From Sphingomonas sp. Leaf339 (lineage in GTDB: Bacteria; Pseudomonadota; Alphaproteobacteria; Sphingomonadales; Sphingomonadaceae), in assembly GCF_001426195.1 (NCBI RefSeq), contig NZ_LMRS01000034.1:186001-250000 (forward strand): 64,000 nucleotides of DNA. The letters are read 5' to 3'. The notes beneath the pieces were generated by a model, which was not told the origin of the DNA, made no database searches, and was given only the letters and a program-made list of their open reading frames with translations. Every line of letters starts with the position of its first letter. The stretch's first letter is position 1. Shown here piece after piece: positions 27,261 through 36,364 of the stretch. A program made the translations under genes and the position numbers.

Positions 27261-29239
27261 GCGGTTCTCGCTTCGTTGATCGTGGCGACATGGGCGGCGA
27301 CATCGTCGTGGGCGAGGAGCGTGGCGGTGTCGTTAGGCATGCGCCGACGCCAGTTGGGGTGTTCGTCCGTGGTGCCGGGCAGGTTGGGCTGCTCGATCAG
27401 GCCGACGACGTCCTCCATCGGCACGATGGCGATCGCGCAAGGCGTGCGGCCGACGAAACCGAGCGCGGCATCGACCACCGCCCCGCCGTCATCTGGCGCC
27501 GGTTGTGCGCCCGATGCGATGCCGGCGTCGGTAAAGCTGTCCCACCACCCAGTCCGCTCCCGCGCGCGTTGCGCATCGGCATGGGCGCGGCTTTCTTTGC
27601 GGGTGGCGCGGCCGAGATCATAGATCAGGTCGAGATCGCGGCCTCGCCACCAGCCGGCGATCGTCGGCAGATCGTGCGTGCCGGTCATCGCCGCCGCCTG
27701 CGCATCGTAACTGGCCGGCGATTTCAGCCGGTCGCCCTCCGTCTCGAACGGCATGACCCGCATGCCGAGCGTGCCACGCGCGTCCGCTTTTGGCCGGAAG
27801 CCTTCGGGCACCGTGCCCAGATCCTCGCCAATGACGATCGCCTGCGCCGCCTGCGATTCGATCGCCAGCACGCGCAGCATGTCGTCGATCGGGTAAGACA
27901 GATACGCACCCTCGCTGGCCGGCTTGCCGTCCGGCACCACCCACAGGCGCTGCAAGCCCATCGCATGGTCGATGCGGATACCGCCGGCATGACGCAGTGC
28001 CGCGCGGATGGTGGCGATGAACGGTTCGAACCCCAATCGCCGCAGCGCGCCGGGGGAGAAGCCGGTTATTCCCCAATTTTGCCCCTCAGGCCCAAGCAAG
28101 TCGGGTGGCGCACCGATCGACAGGCCGGTGATGAGGTCCTGAGGACGGCTCCATGCATGGCTGCCGCCGGCGTCCATGCCGACCGCCAGATCGGCAATCA
28201 GGCCGAGCGCCATGCCTGCGTCCTTACCCGCCTTCTGCGCCTCGGACAGGCTGCGGTCGGCGAGCCATTGGCAAAAAAGATAGAAATTCACCTCTTCGCT
28301 TTGCTCGCGCGCGAAGGCAACGACGGCCTCGCCGGCGGGATCGTGGAACGCGGCCGGCCAATCCTGCCAGCCATAAGCGCCGTCCGCGAAGAAGTGCGCA
28401 TGCAGCGCATCGAAACGGGCATGGCGGACGAGTTCTTCGCCACCCTCCGCCACGAACGCGGCCACGGCATCGCGGATCGCATCGGTGCGCCCCTCGAACG
28501 CGGTGCGCAGGTGCGTCAGGCGCTGTGGGATGGCAGCGGCCCAGTCGATCATGTCGGGTGCCGCCTCTTCCCCCGCCGGCAGGCCGACGATCGCCGGATC
28601 GGCCAGCAGGATGTTGAGAAACAGACGGCTGGACGGCGCATAGGGGCTGAACCGGCCGGGATCGGCGGGGAACAACGCGTGGACGGGGCTGATGCCGATC
28701 GCATCCGCACCGCTGGCGCCGAATACCGCCGCGGTCCGGGCGAGCGTGCCAAAATCGCCGAATGCGGTGGCGCGGTGGTCGCGCAGCGCCGGGATCTGCA
28801 CCGCTGGCCCCCACAGCTTGCGGCCCGGTGCGGCATCACCGACCATGAAGCATCGTGCCGGCGCGACCGCGACGGTGATAGTGCGGTCACCGACTACCAA
28901 CCGGTGATAGCCGGGCCGGTCGATCGCCGGCAGTTCGCCGTCGATCGAGACCGCCCGATGCTCGCCATCATCGAGGATCAGTTCGCCCTCGCCCGACACG
29001 CCGTCGATCGCGATCCCGGTGCCGACATCGCCCGAGACGAAGGCCGCCGCCTGATCGCGACGCTCCGCCACGATTCGCGCCTGCGCATCGGCGATCGCCG
29101 CCTCGCTGTCGCTACGATAGCCGAGCGCGTCGAGCACGCCGGCCAGCGCCTCGTCAGTAACGCGCTGCGCCTGCCCGCCGGCATCGGTCCAGTCGATCTG
29201 GAGCCCGGCCGCGCGGGCGAGATCGTGCAGCCCACTCAT
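27257..29239 (-). CDS. malQ: 4-alpha-glucanotransferase (amylomaltase)
   Basis: 660-aa GH77 enzyme that rearranges alpha-1,4-glucan chains and releases glucose. Motifs GIRIDHAMGLQRLW (nucleophile region), VIGEDLGTVPEGF (acid/base) and TGTHDLPTIAGWW are present. An N-terminal extension of ~130 residues precedes the barrel, as in the MalQ (not plant DPE1) class. The ATG at 29239 overlaps the treZ stop (ATGA); an in-frame ATG at 29254 would overlap more. In this operon it can recycle short malto-oligosaccharides. Confidence 0.95.
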   Translation of the reverse strand: MSGLHDLARAAGLQIDWTDAGGQAQRVTDEALAGVLDALGYRSDSEAAIADAQARIVAERRDQAAAFVSGDVGTGIAIDGVSGEGELILDDGEHRAVSIDGELPAIDRPGYHRLVVGDRTITVAVAPARCFMVGDAAPGRKLWGPAVQIPALRDHRATAFGDFGTLARTAAVFGASGADAIGISPVHALFPADPGRFSPYAPSSRLFLNILLADPAIVGLPAGEEAAPDMIDWAAAIPQRLTHLRTAFEGRTDAIRDAVAAFVAEGGEELVRHARFDALHAHFFADGAYGWQDWPAAFHDPAGEAVVAFAREQSEEVNFYLFCQWLADRSLSEAQKAGKDAGMALGLIADLAVGMDAGGSHAWSRPQDLITGLSIGAPPDLLGPEGQNWGITGFSPGALRRLGFEPFIATIRAALRHAGGIRIDHAMGLQRLWVVPDGKPASEGAYLSYPIDDMLRVLAIESQAAQAIVIGEDLGTVPEGFRPKADARGTLGMRVMPFETEGDRLKSPASYDAQAAAMTGTHDLPTIAGWWRGRDLDLIYDLGRATRKESRAHADAQRARERTGWWDSFTDAGIASGAQPAPDDGGAVVDAALGFVGRTPCAIAIVPMEDVVGLIEQPNLPGTTDEHPNWRRRMPNDTATLLAHDDVAAHVATINEARTA

Positions 29240-30936
29240 GCCGGGTCGATCCATGCCGCCGCGCTAGCGGGGGCGCCCGGTGTGCCAGTAGCGGCGATTG
29301 GTTTTCCGCCCGGCACCGGGATGGCAGTATCGCCTAGGTTGAGCGCGATCGTCAGCACCGTGTCGTTCGCCAATCGCCAGAGCGCCACGACGGCGGCATC
29401 CCCCACCGCCTCCGCACCGAGCGAAGTCGCGCCGGCCAGATACGGGGCGATATGGCCGCAGCGCAGGGCGAGCAGATCGCGATACAGTGTGCGCCACGCA
29501 TCGGTATCCGGACCAGGTTCGGCGCGCGATTGATCGAACGTCGAGCGGTCGTTGGGGTCGGGGATCGCTTCACGCTTGTCGGGATCGGCGAAGGCGGCAA
29601 ACTTCGCGAATTCGCCGCGTCGCCCTTCACGTACGGCGTCGGCCAGTTCATCGTGGAAATCGGTGAAAAACAGAAACGGCGTCTGCGATCCGCTCTCGTC
29701 ACCCATGAACAGCAGCGGGATCTGCGGCCCCAGTAGTAGCAGCAGCGTCGCCGCGCGCAGCTTGGCGGGATCGGTCAGCAGCGTCAGCCGCTCGCCCAGC
29801 GCACGATTGCCGATCTGGTCGTGGTTCTGCAGGAACGAGACGAACGCGGTCGGCGGCAGGTGTGCGGACGGCTTGCCGCGCCTCTTGCCGTCGTGATTCG
29901 CCGATCCTTCACCCTGATAGACGAAACCTTCGCCCAGGCACCGGGCCAGCCGTTCGGCCGGTCGATCGGCGAAGTCGCTGTAATAGGCGTCTTTCTCGCC
30001 GGTCAGCAGGACATGAAGGACATTGTGGAAATCGTCGTTCCATTGCGCGTCGTATTTGCCGCGGGCCAGGCGATCCGCATCGTTCTTCTCGTTTTCCAGC
30101 ACCAGATGCACCGGGCGATCCGCCTTCGCACGGATTTCCGCCGCCATCGTGTCGAGGAAGGCGTCGTTGTTGATCGCGTGGACCGCATCGAAACGCAGGC
30201 CGTCGATGCGATAATCGTTTAGCCACATCAACGCGTTGTCGATGAAGAAGCGCTTCACCGGCTCCTCGTCCACCGCCACCGCACCGCCCCATGGCGTCTT
30301 CACCTCCGGGTGAAAGAAGCCGCTGGCGTATTCACCAAGATAATTTCCGTCTGGGCCGAAGTGATTATAGACCACGTCGAGAAACACCGAGATGCCCAGT
30401 TCGTGCGCTCGATCGACCAGCGCCTGCAATGCCTGGGGCGGGCCATAGCTCTCCGCCGGGGCATAGGGGAGCACGCCGTCGTAACCCCAGTTGCGGGTGC
30501 CGCCGAACGCGTTGACCGGCATCAGTTCGATCGCGGTGATACCCAGATCGGCCATCGCCGGCAGATGTGTGGCAACGCCGTTGAAACCGCCCAGCAAGCC
30601 GACATGGACCTCCTGGATCACCATGTCCTGCCATGGCCGCCCGCGCCAGTCGGCGTTGCGCCACGGTCGGGCCGCAGGGTTTACGACCACGCTCCAGCCG
30701 TTGACGCCGCCATCCTGCGCGCGCGACGCCGGGTCCGGCACCGTCAGATTGTCCGACAGGCGGAAGCGGTAACGCGCCCCCGCCCCGACGGGCGCATCAG
30801 CCGTGAACCAGCCGCCCTCACCCGCCGTCATCGCCACCGCATCGTGGCCATCGATCTCCAGCTTTACCGCCGTACGATCGGGTGCCCATAGGCGAAAGGT
30901 CGTGCCTGTCGCCGTCAGTTCCGGTCCCCAGCGCAT
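29236..30936 (-). CDS. treZ: Malto-oligosyltrehalose trehalohydrolase
   Basis: 566-aa GH13 enzyme that cleaves trehalose from the product of TreY. It begins with a beta-sandwich (FRLWAPDRTAVKLEIDG), then the barrel with FLDVVYNHFGPDGNYLGEY, DGLRFDAVHAINNDAF (nucleophile), LVLENEKNDADRL (acid/base Glu) and QNHDQIGNR. The ATG at 30936 overlaps the glgX TGA (TGATG); an upstream ATG at 30957 is possible. Confidence 0.95.
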   Translation of the reverse strand: MRWGPELTATGTTFRLWAPDRTAVKLEIDGHDAVAMTAGEGGWFTADAPVGAGARYRFRLSDNLTVPDPASRAQDGGVNGWSVVVNPAARPWRNADWRGRPWQDMVIQEVHVGLLGGFNGVATHLPAMADLGITAIELMPVNAFGGTRNWGYDGVLPYAPAESYGPPQALQALVDRAHELGISVFLDVVYNHFGPDGNYLGEYASGFFHPEVKTPWGGAVAVDEEPVKRFFIDNALMWLNDYRIDGLRFDAVHAINNDAFLDTMAAEIRAKADRPVHLVLENEKNDADRLARGKYDAQWNDDFHNVLHVLLTGEKDAYYSDFADRPAERLARCLGEGFVYQGEGSANHDGKRRGKPSAHLPPTAFVSFLQNHDQIGNRALGERLTLLTDPAKLRAATLLLLLGPQIPLLFMGDESGSQTPFLFFTDFHDELADAVREGRRGEFAKFAAFADPDKREAIPDPNDRSTFDQSRAEPGPDTDAWRTLYRDLLALRCGHIAPYLAGATSLGAEAVGDAAVVALWRLANDTVLTIALNLGDTAIPVPGGKPIAATGTPGAPASAAAWIDPA

Positions 30937-33035
30937 CAGGCCGCTGCCAGCTTCCATGTCACGAGCGCGGCGCCGTGTGCGCCCAGCTCATATTCATCGG
31001 CGATCGCTGTTTCGGCCTGGTCGGGCTTTGTGCTGTCGATCAGGACGGTGCGGTCGACGTGCGGCGACGGCATATGGAAGGTGATCGGATCATCCGATGC
31101 ATTCAGCAGCAGCGAAATCGCCTCGACCTCGCCGCTCTCCAGCTTGATCGCCCGACGCATCAGCAGGGCGCGACCCTCCGGATTGTTCCAGTCGTCACCC
31201 GACAACTGCTCACCGCGCTCGTCCCACCATTCGATGTCGTTGATGCCATGCCCGGTATCGTCCTGACCGTAGAGGAAAGAGGCCGCGCGCAGCATCGGAT
31301 AGCGGCGGCGCAGTCCGGTGAGGCGCGACGTGAAGTCAAACAGCGACTTGCCCTCCGGCGTGTCCATTTTTGACCAATCGAGCCAACTGATCTCGTCATC
31401 ATGGCAATAGGCGTTGTTGTTGCCGCCCTGCGACCGGCCGAACTCGTCACCCGCGACCAGCATCGGCGTGCCGAGCGAGGCGAACAACGTGGTCAGCATC
31501 GACCGCTGCACGTTGCCGCGCGTCGTCAGGATGCCCTCGTCCTCAGTTTCCCCCTCCGCGCCCCAATTGCGCGAGTAGTTTTCCGAGTGCCCGTCCTTGT
31601 TGTCTTCCTTGTTCGCCTCGTTGTGGCGCTGTTCGTAAGCAACCGTGTCAGCGAGCGTGAAGCCGTCATGCGCGGCAAGCAGGTTGACACTGGCCCATGG
31701 CCGGCGGGCACGGCGATCAAACAGATCGCCCGACCCGGACAGGCGCGCCGCCAGATCGCCGCGCTGCGAGGGGTCGCCGCGCCAGAACTTGCGCACGGTG
31801 TCGCGGTACTTGTCGTTCCACTCGGCGAAACCGGGCGGAAAATTGCCGAGCTGGTAACCGCCGGGGCCGATGTCCCATGGCTCGGTCGACAGTTTCAGGC
31901 GGCCCAGCACCGGGTCCTGTCGCAGCACGTCGAAGAACGCATGGCCGGGATCGAACCCCTCCGCCGTCCGCCCCAGCGTCAGGCCGAGGTCGAAGCGGAA
32001 ACCATCGACGCCGAAGCTGGTCGCCCAGTATCGCAGAGAATCGGCGATCATCTGGATGACCCGTGCCTTGTCGGTGTTCAGCGTGTTGCCGGTGCCGGTA
32101 TCATTGATCGCATAGCGCGGATCGCCCTGCACGAGGCGGTAATAGGTGGCGTTATCCAGCCCGCGCCATGACAGCGTCGGACCCTTTTCCGATCCTTCGG
32201 CGGTGTGATTATACACCACGTCCAGGATCACCTCGATCCCCGCCGCATGCAGTTTTCGCACCGCGCGGCGCAGTTCGTCCTGGCTGTCGGTCGCGAAATA
32301 GGTCTGTTCGGGCGCGAAGAAGGCGAGCGTGTTGTAACCCCAGTAATTGCGCAGGCCTTTTTCCTGCAGAAACCGGTCCTGCGTGAAGGCATGGATCGGC
32401 ATCAGTTCCAGCGCGGTCACACCGAGCCGCTTCAGGTGATCGATCACCTTCGGGTGACCCAGCGCCTTGTATGTGCCGCGCTCTTGCGGGGGCACCAGTT
32501 CGAACAGCTTGGTCAGGCCCTTGACGTGCGCTTCATAGACGACCGTGTCGGACCATGAGGTGTTGGGCTTCCGATCGCCCGACCAGTCGAAATGGTCGTC
32601 GACAACCATCGCCTTGGGCATCGCCATCGCGCTGTCGCGCTTGTCGAAACTCAGATCCTCGCGCTTGCCCTTCACCTGGTATCCGTGAAGCGCGTCGTTC
32701 CATTTGATCTGGCCGACCAACTTTCGCGCATATGGATCGAGCAGCAGCTTGTTGGGGTTGAAGCGATGGCCCTGTTCGGGCTCGTACGGACCATAGGCAC
32801 GGTAGCCATAGACCAGACCCGGGCCGACGTCGGGCAGGAAACCGTGCCATACTTCGTCCGTCCACTCGGTCAGCGGATAACGCTTCAACTCGCGCTTACC
32901 GGCGCTGTCGAAAACGCACAGTTCGATCTTTTCGGCGTTGGCGGAGAAAACCGCAAAATTCACGCCTTCGCCCACGCAGGTCGCGCCAAGCGGATAGGGC
33001 GATCCGGCTTCCAGCCGGTCGGGCAAAGAACTCAA
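30936..33035 (-). CDS. glgX: Glycogen debranching enzyme GlgX
   Basis: 699-aa GH13 isoamylase-type enzyme that hydrolyses alpha-1,6 branches. It has a CBM48 N-domain (GVNFAVFSANAEKIELCVFD), LDVVYNHTAEGSEKGP, DGFRFDLGLTLGR (nucleophile) and KLSTEPWDIGPGGYQLGNFP (acid/base Glu), and HDGFTLADTV. The start is TTG at 33035, with GGGGG eight bases upstream. The frame is open to 33107, but that start would lie inside a hairpin. Confidence 0.93.
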   Translation of the reverse strand: MSSLPDRLEAGSPYPLGATCVGEGVNFAVFSANAEKIELCVFDSAGKRELKRYPLTEWTDEVWHGFLPDVGPGLVYGYRAYGPYEPEQGHRFNPNKLLLDPYARKLVGQIKWNDALHGYQVKGKREDLSFDKRDSAMAMPKAMVVDDHFDWSGDRKPNTSWSDTVVYEAHVKGLTKLFELVPPQERGTYKALGHPKVIDHLKRLGVTALELMPIHAFTQDRFLQEKGLRNYWGYNTLAFFAPEQTYFATDSQDELRRAVRKLHAAGIEVILDVVYNHTAEGSEKGPTLSWRGLDNATYYRLVQGDPRYAINDTGTGNTLNTDKARVIQMIADSLRYWATSFGVDGFRFDLGLTLGRTAEGFDPGHAFFDVLRQDPVLGRLKLSTEPWDIGPGGYQLGNFPPGFAEWNDKYRDTVRKFWRGDPSQRGDLAARLSGSGDLFDRRARRPWASVNLLAAHDGFTLADTVAYEQRHNEANKEDNKDGHSENYSRNWGAEGETEDEGILTTRGNVQRSMLTTLFASLGTPMLVAGDEFGRSQGGNNNAYCHDDEISWLDWSKMDTPEGKSLFDFTSRLTGLRRRYPMLRAASFLYGQDDTGHGINDIEWWDERGEQLSGDDWNNPEGRALLMRRAIKLESGEVEAISLLLNASDDPITFHMPSPHVDRTVLIDSTKPDQAETAIADEYELGAHGAALVTWKLAAA

Positions 33036-33093
33036 GGCAGTAACCCCCGTTGATGGATATGCCCGCGAGAACCCGTTCCCGGCTAATGATGTT

Positions 33094-33124
33094 CCCGTTG
33101 CGGGCATTTATTGCCCGCAACGGG
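33094..33124. terminator. Perfect 12-bp hairpin between treS and glgX
   Basis: CCCGTTGCGGGC (33094-33105), loop ATTTATT, exact complement (33113-33124). It lies between the treS stop and the glgX start on the minus strand. It is the only sizeable gap in the operon and could reduce or separate expression of the downstream genes. Confidence 0.55.
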
Positions 33125-33142
33125 ATATTTCCTAGGGCGTCG

Positions 33143-36100
33143 CTAGCCCACCAGCCTACGCCCGGCACGGAACAGGCCGTCCACCGGCACCTCGATCCAG
33201 TCGGGGCGGTTCGCGGCTTCATAGCCGACCTCATACGCCGCCTTGGCGACCAGCAGCAGGTCGAGCAGCGCGACGTCGGGCTGCGTGTCGCTGGCCGCCT
33301 GATACGCGTCGAGGAACGTCTCGCGCGCCTTATGACAGAAGCGGGCATAGCGATGCTCGGCGCGCAATGCCTCCGTATCCGGCCCCGGCGGGCGTGACCG
33401 GTCAGCGACGGCGGTGGCGTAATCGAACGAGCGCAGGATGCCGGCAACGTCGCGCATCGCCAGATCCTTGGCGCGTCGTTCGGCGAGCGGTTTCGCGGGC
33501 TGACCCTCGAAATCGATCAGCATCACGTCACCCGCGGTGACCAGCACCTGACCCAGATGCAGATCGCCGTGGATGCGGGTCAGCCGTTGCCCGGCCGCAG
33601 CGCCCGCGACCTGACGGATGCGGTCGGCCAGTGCATCACGGTTCTCTGCAAGCCATTCGGCCGCCTCGCCCTCCAGCCCCGCTGCCGTCACATGCCGGAT
33701 GGCGGTGTCGACATCGGCAAGAACATCCGTGCCCAGATGCGACGCTCCGTCCGCCGAAAGGGTATCGGCGGCAAAGGCCGGATCGTCGGTCGGCAATGCT
33801 AGCACCGCGTGCATCTCCGCCAGCCGCCGCCCCAGCGTTTCGGCAAAACTGGCATAGTTGGAGAATGTGGCATCGTCGGCGCTTGCCAGCCGTTCCAGCA
33901 CGCCCAGCGTCCAGCTCCACGCATCGCCTTGATTATGGACGAAGCGCTGCGCCAGCATCAGCAGCGTGCCGTCCGATACACGGCGCACCTCGCCCAGCAC
34001 CGGTGGCACGGCTTCGAACCCCCGCGCCGTCAGGTAACGCACCATCTCGGCATCGGGGTGGATGCCCGATTCCAGCTTGCGGAGCAGCTTCAGCACCACC
34101 GACTGGCCCAGCACCATCGAGCTGTTGGACTGTTCGGCCGTCAGCCATTCCAGTTCGGCGTCGGTGCCGACGTCGAGGTCATCGGAGGTGAAGGAGAGCG
34201 CGGTGTCACCCTCCCCCGTCACCGAGTTCGCGGTCATAGCGCCGATCACGCTGCGGGCGAATTCGTTGACTGCGAAGCCATCGGTCAGCAACCCTACCTG
34301 CCGGCCGCGTCTCACGCGGGCCAGCGCCAGCGCACCGGCGAAGCGGCCCTGCGCATCACCCTCCCACGCGATGCCGAACGGCATGGCGTAGCGATAGGTC
34401 GATCGGTCGGTTTCCACCTCGATCTCGGCGAGCAGCAGGTCATCGACGCCCGGCATCGGATCGAGATGCAGGATGCGCACTGCCCGCACGCCTTCGTCCT
34501 TGGCCCCGAACCAGCGGCGCGCGGCGATGTAGGCGGGCAGTATGTCCCGCTCCAGCACCGACCGGTTCGCGCCCACCGCGATATCGCCGAAACCCGGCCG
34601 CAGCACGAAGGTGAAGCGCTCCGCCTCCAGCGCGGCGGGCGGTGTCGCCCAATTGGGTGCATCAGCCTCAGCCGACAACGCGAACCACAGGAAGCCATAG
34701 GGCGGCAACGTGAGGACATAAGGGTTGGGACCGACCGCCGGGAACGGCGTGCCGCCGGTCAATTCGATCGGCGTGCGTCCGTCGAATTCCGCCAGGTCCA
34801 GTTCCACCGCCTGCGCGGTCCGGCCGAGGTTGAACACACAGAGGATCGTGTCGCCCTCATGCTCGCGCACATAGGCCAGTATCTTGCGGTTGGCGGGGCG
34901 CAGGAAACGCTGCGTGCCGCGCCCGAAGGCCGGGTGCTCGCGCCGCACCGCCAGCATGCGCTTGACCGCGTTCAGCAGCGAATGGCCGTCGCGCTCCTGC
35001 GCCTCGACGTTGACCGCCTGAAAACCATAGAGCGGGTCCTGAATCGCAGGCAGCGTCAGGTCGGGCGGATCGGCGCGGCTGAAGCCTCCGTTGCGGTCGG
35101 GCGACCACTGCATCGGCGTGCGGACACCATCGCGATCGCCGAGATGGATGTTGTCGCCCATCCCGATCTCGTCGCCATAATAGAGGACGGGCGTGCCGGG
35201 CATGGTCAGCAGCAGCGCGTTCATCAGCTCGACCCGCCGCCGGTCGCGCTGCATCAGGGGGGCGAGCCGACGACGGATACCGAGATTGATCCGTGCGCGC
35301 CGGTCGGCGGCATAGGTATTCCACAGATAATCGCGCTCGGCGTCGGTCACCATTTCCAGCGTCAGCTCGTCATGGTTGCGCAGGAAGATCGCCCATTGGC
35401 AGTTGGCTGGAATGTCCGGCGTCTGCCGCATGATGTCGGTGATCGGAAAGCGATCCTCCTGCGCCACGGCCATGTACATCCGCGGCATCAGCGGGAAGTG
35501 GAACGCCATGTGGCATTCGTCGCCCGCCTCGCCCACCGCCGCCGTGTCGCCGAAATATTGCTGCGTATCCTCGGGCCACATATTCGCTTCGGCGAGCAGC
35601 ATCCGGTCGGGATATTCGGCGTCCAGCGCGGCGCGGATTTTCTTCAGCACGTCGTGCGTTTCGGACAAATTCTCGTTCGTGGTGCCGTCGCGTTCGATCA
35701 GGTACGGGATCGCATCCAGCCGCAGGCCATCGACGCCGAGATCGAGCCAGAAGCGCATGACGTCCAGCACCTCCTCCAGCACCGCCGGGTTGTCGAAGTT
35801 CAGATCGGGCTGATGTGAATAGAAGCGGTGCCAGAAATAGGCGCCGGCTTCTTCGTCCCATGTCCAGTTCGACTTTTCGGTGTCGAGGAAGATGATGCGG
35901 GTGCCGCTGTACAGCTTGTCGTCGTTCGACCAGACGTAGAAATCGCGCTCCGGCGATCCCGGTGGCGCCTTGCGCGCGGCCTGGAACCAGGGATGCTGGT
36001 CCGACGTGTGGTTGATGACCAGTTCGGTGACGACGCGGATGCCCCGCGCATGCGCTGCCGCGATGAAGGCGGTGGCGTCCGCCATCGTGCCGTAATCCTC

Positions 36101-36364
36101 CGACACGTCGCGATAGGCGGCGATGTCGTACCCGTCGTCGCGGCGCGGTGAGGGATAGAACGGCAACAGCCAGATGCAGGTGACGCCTAGATCGGCGATG
36201 TAATCCAGCTTCTGGATCAGTCCCTTGAAGTCGCCGATGCCGTCGTTGTTGGAATCGAAGAAGGATTTGACGTGCACCTGATAGATGACCGCGTCCTTGT
36301 ACCACAGCGGATCGTGACCCACGCCGGTATCCGCTGTCGTCGTCACGTCGTTGGTCGCGTTCAT
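33143..36364 (-). CDS. treS: Trehalose synthase (maltose isomerase) fused to maltokinase
   Basis: 1073-aa bifunctional protein. The N-terminal ~550 residues are a GH13 TreS domain that interconverts trehalose and maltose: YQVHVKSFFDSNNDGIGD, DGLRLDAIPYLIERDG (nucleophile), LLAEANMWPEDTQ (acid/base Glu) and LRNHDELTLEM. The C-terminal ~450 residues are a maltokinase (Mak), with kinase motifs HGDLHLGQVLV near residue 932 and LIDFEGQPAKPL, giving maltose-1-phosphate for GlgE. The ATG at 36364 overlaps the glgE stop (ATGA); the open frame beyond it is antisense DNA. Confidence 0.95.
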   Translation of the reverse strand: MNATNDVTTTADTGVGHDPLWYKDAVIYQVHVKSFFDSNNDGIGDFKGLIQKLDYIADLGVTCIWLLPFYPSPRRDDGYDIAAYRDVSEDYGTMADATAFIAAAHARGIRVVTELVINHTSDQHPWFQAARKAPPGSPERDFYVWSNDDKLYSGTRIIFLDTEKSNWTWDEEAGAYFWHRFYSHQPDLNFDNPAVLEEVLDVMRFWLDLGVDGLRLDAIPYLIERDGTTNENLSETHDVLKKIRAALDAEYPDRMLLAEANMWPEDTQQYFGDTAAVGEAGDECHMAFHFPLMPRMYMAVAQEDRFPITDIMRQTPDIPANCQWAIFLRNHDELTLEMVTDAERDYLWNTYAADRRARINLGIRRRLAPLMQRDRRRVELMNALLLTMPGTPVLYYGDEIGMGDNIHLGDRDGVRTPMQWSPDRNGGFSRADPPDLTLPAIQDPLYGFQAVNVEAQERDGHSLLNAVKRMLAVRREHPAFGRGTQRFLRPANRKILAYVREHEGDTILCVFNLGRTAQAVELDLAEFDGRTPIELTGGTPFPAVGPNPYVLTLPPYGFLWFALSAEADAPNWATPPAALEAERFTFVLRPGFGDIAVGANRSVLERDILPAYIAARRWFGAKDEGVRAVRILHLDPMPGVDDLLLAEIEVETDRSTYRYAMPFGIAWEGDAQGRFAGALALARVRRGRQVGLLTDGFAVNEFARSVIGAMTANSVTGEGDTALSFTSDDLDVGTDAELEWLTAEQSNSSMVLGQSVVLKLLRKLESGIHPDAEMVRYLTARGFEAVPPVLGEVRRVSDGTLLMLAQRFVHNQGDAWSWTLGVLERLASADDATFSNYASFAETLGRRLAEMHAVLALPTDDPAFAADTLSADGASHLGTDVLADVDTAIRHVTAAGLEGEAAEWLAENRDALADRIRQVAGAAAGQRLTRIHGDLHLGQVLVTAGDVMLIDFEGQPAKPLAERRAKDLAMRDVAGILRSFDYATAVADRSRPPGPDTEALRAEHRYARFCHKARETFLDAYQAASDTQPDVALLDLLLVAKAAYEVGYEAANRPDWIEVPVDGLFRAGRRLVG

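Noticed and set aside
28015..28045. GGTTCGAACCCC-like string suggesting a tRNA T-arm
   Set aside because: It lies inside malQ coding sequence and has no acceptor or anticodon arms around it. I found no convincing tRNA in the window.
27242..29533. A 763-codon open frame on the plus strand, antisense to malQ
   Set aside because: It is the high-GC shadow of malQ and treZ: no recognisable domain, Arg/Gln-rich composition, and GH77/GH13 motifs on the other strand are complete.
33809..35818. A 669-codon plus-strand frame opposite treS
   Set aside because: Antisense shadow of the TreS-maltokinase gene, with no motif or ribosome site.
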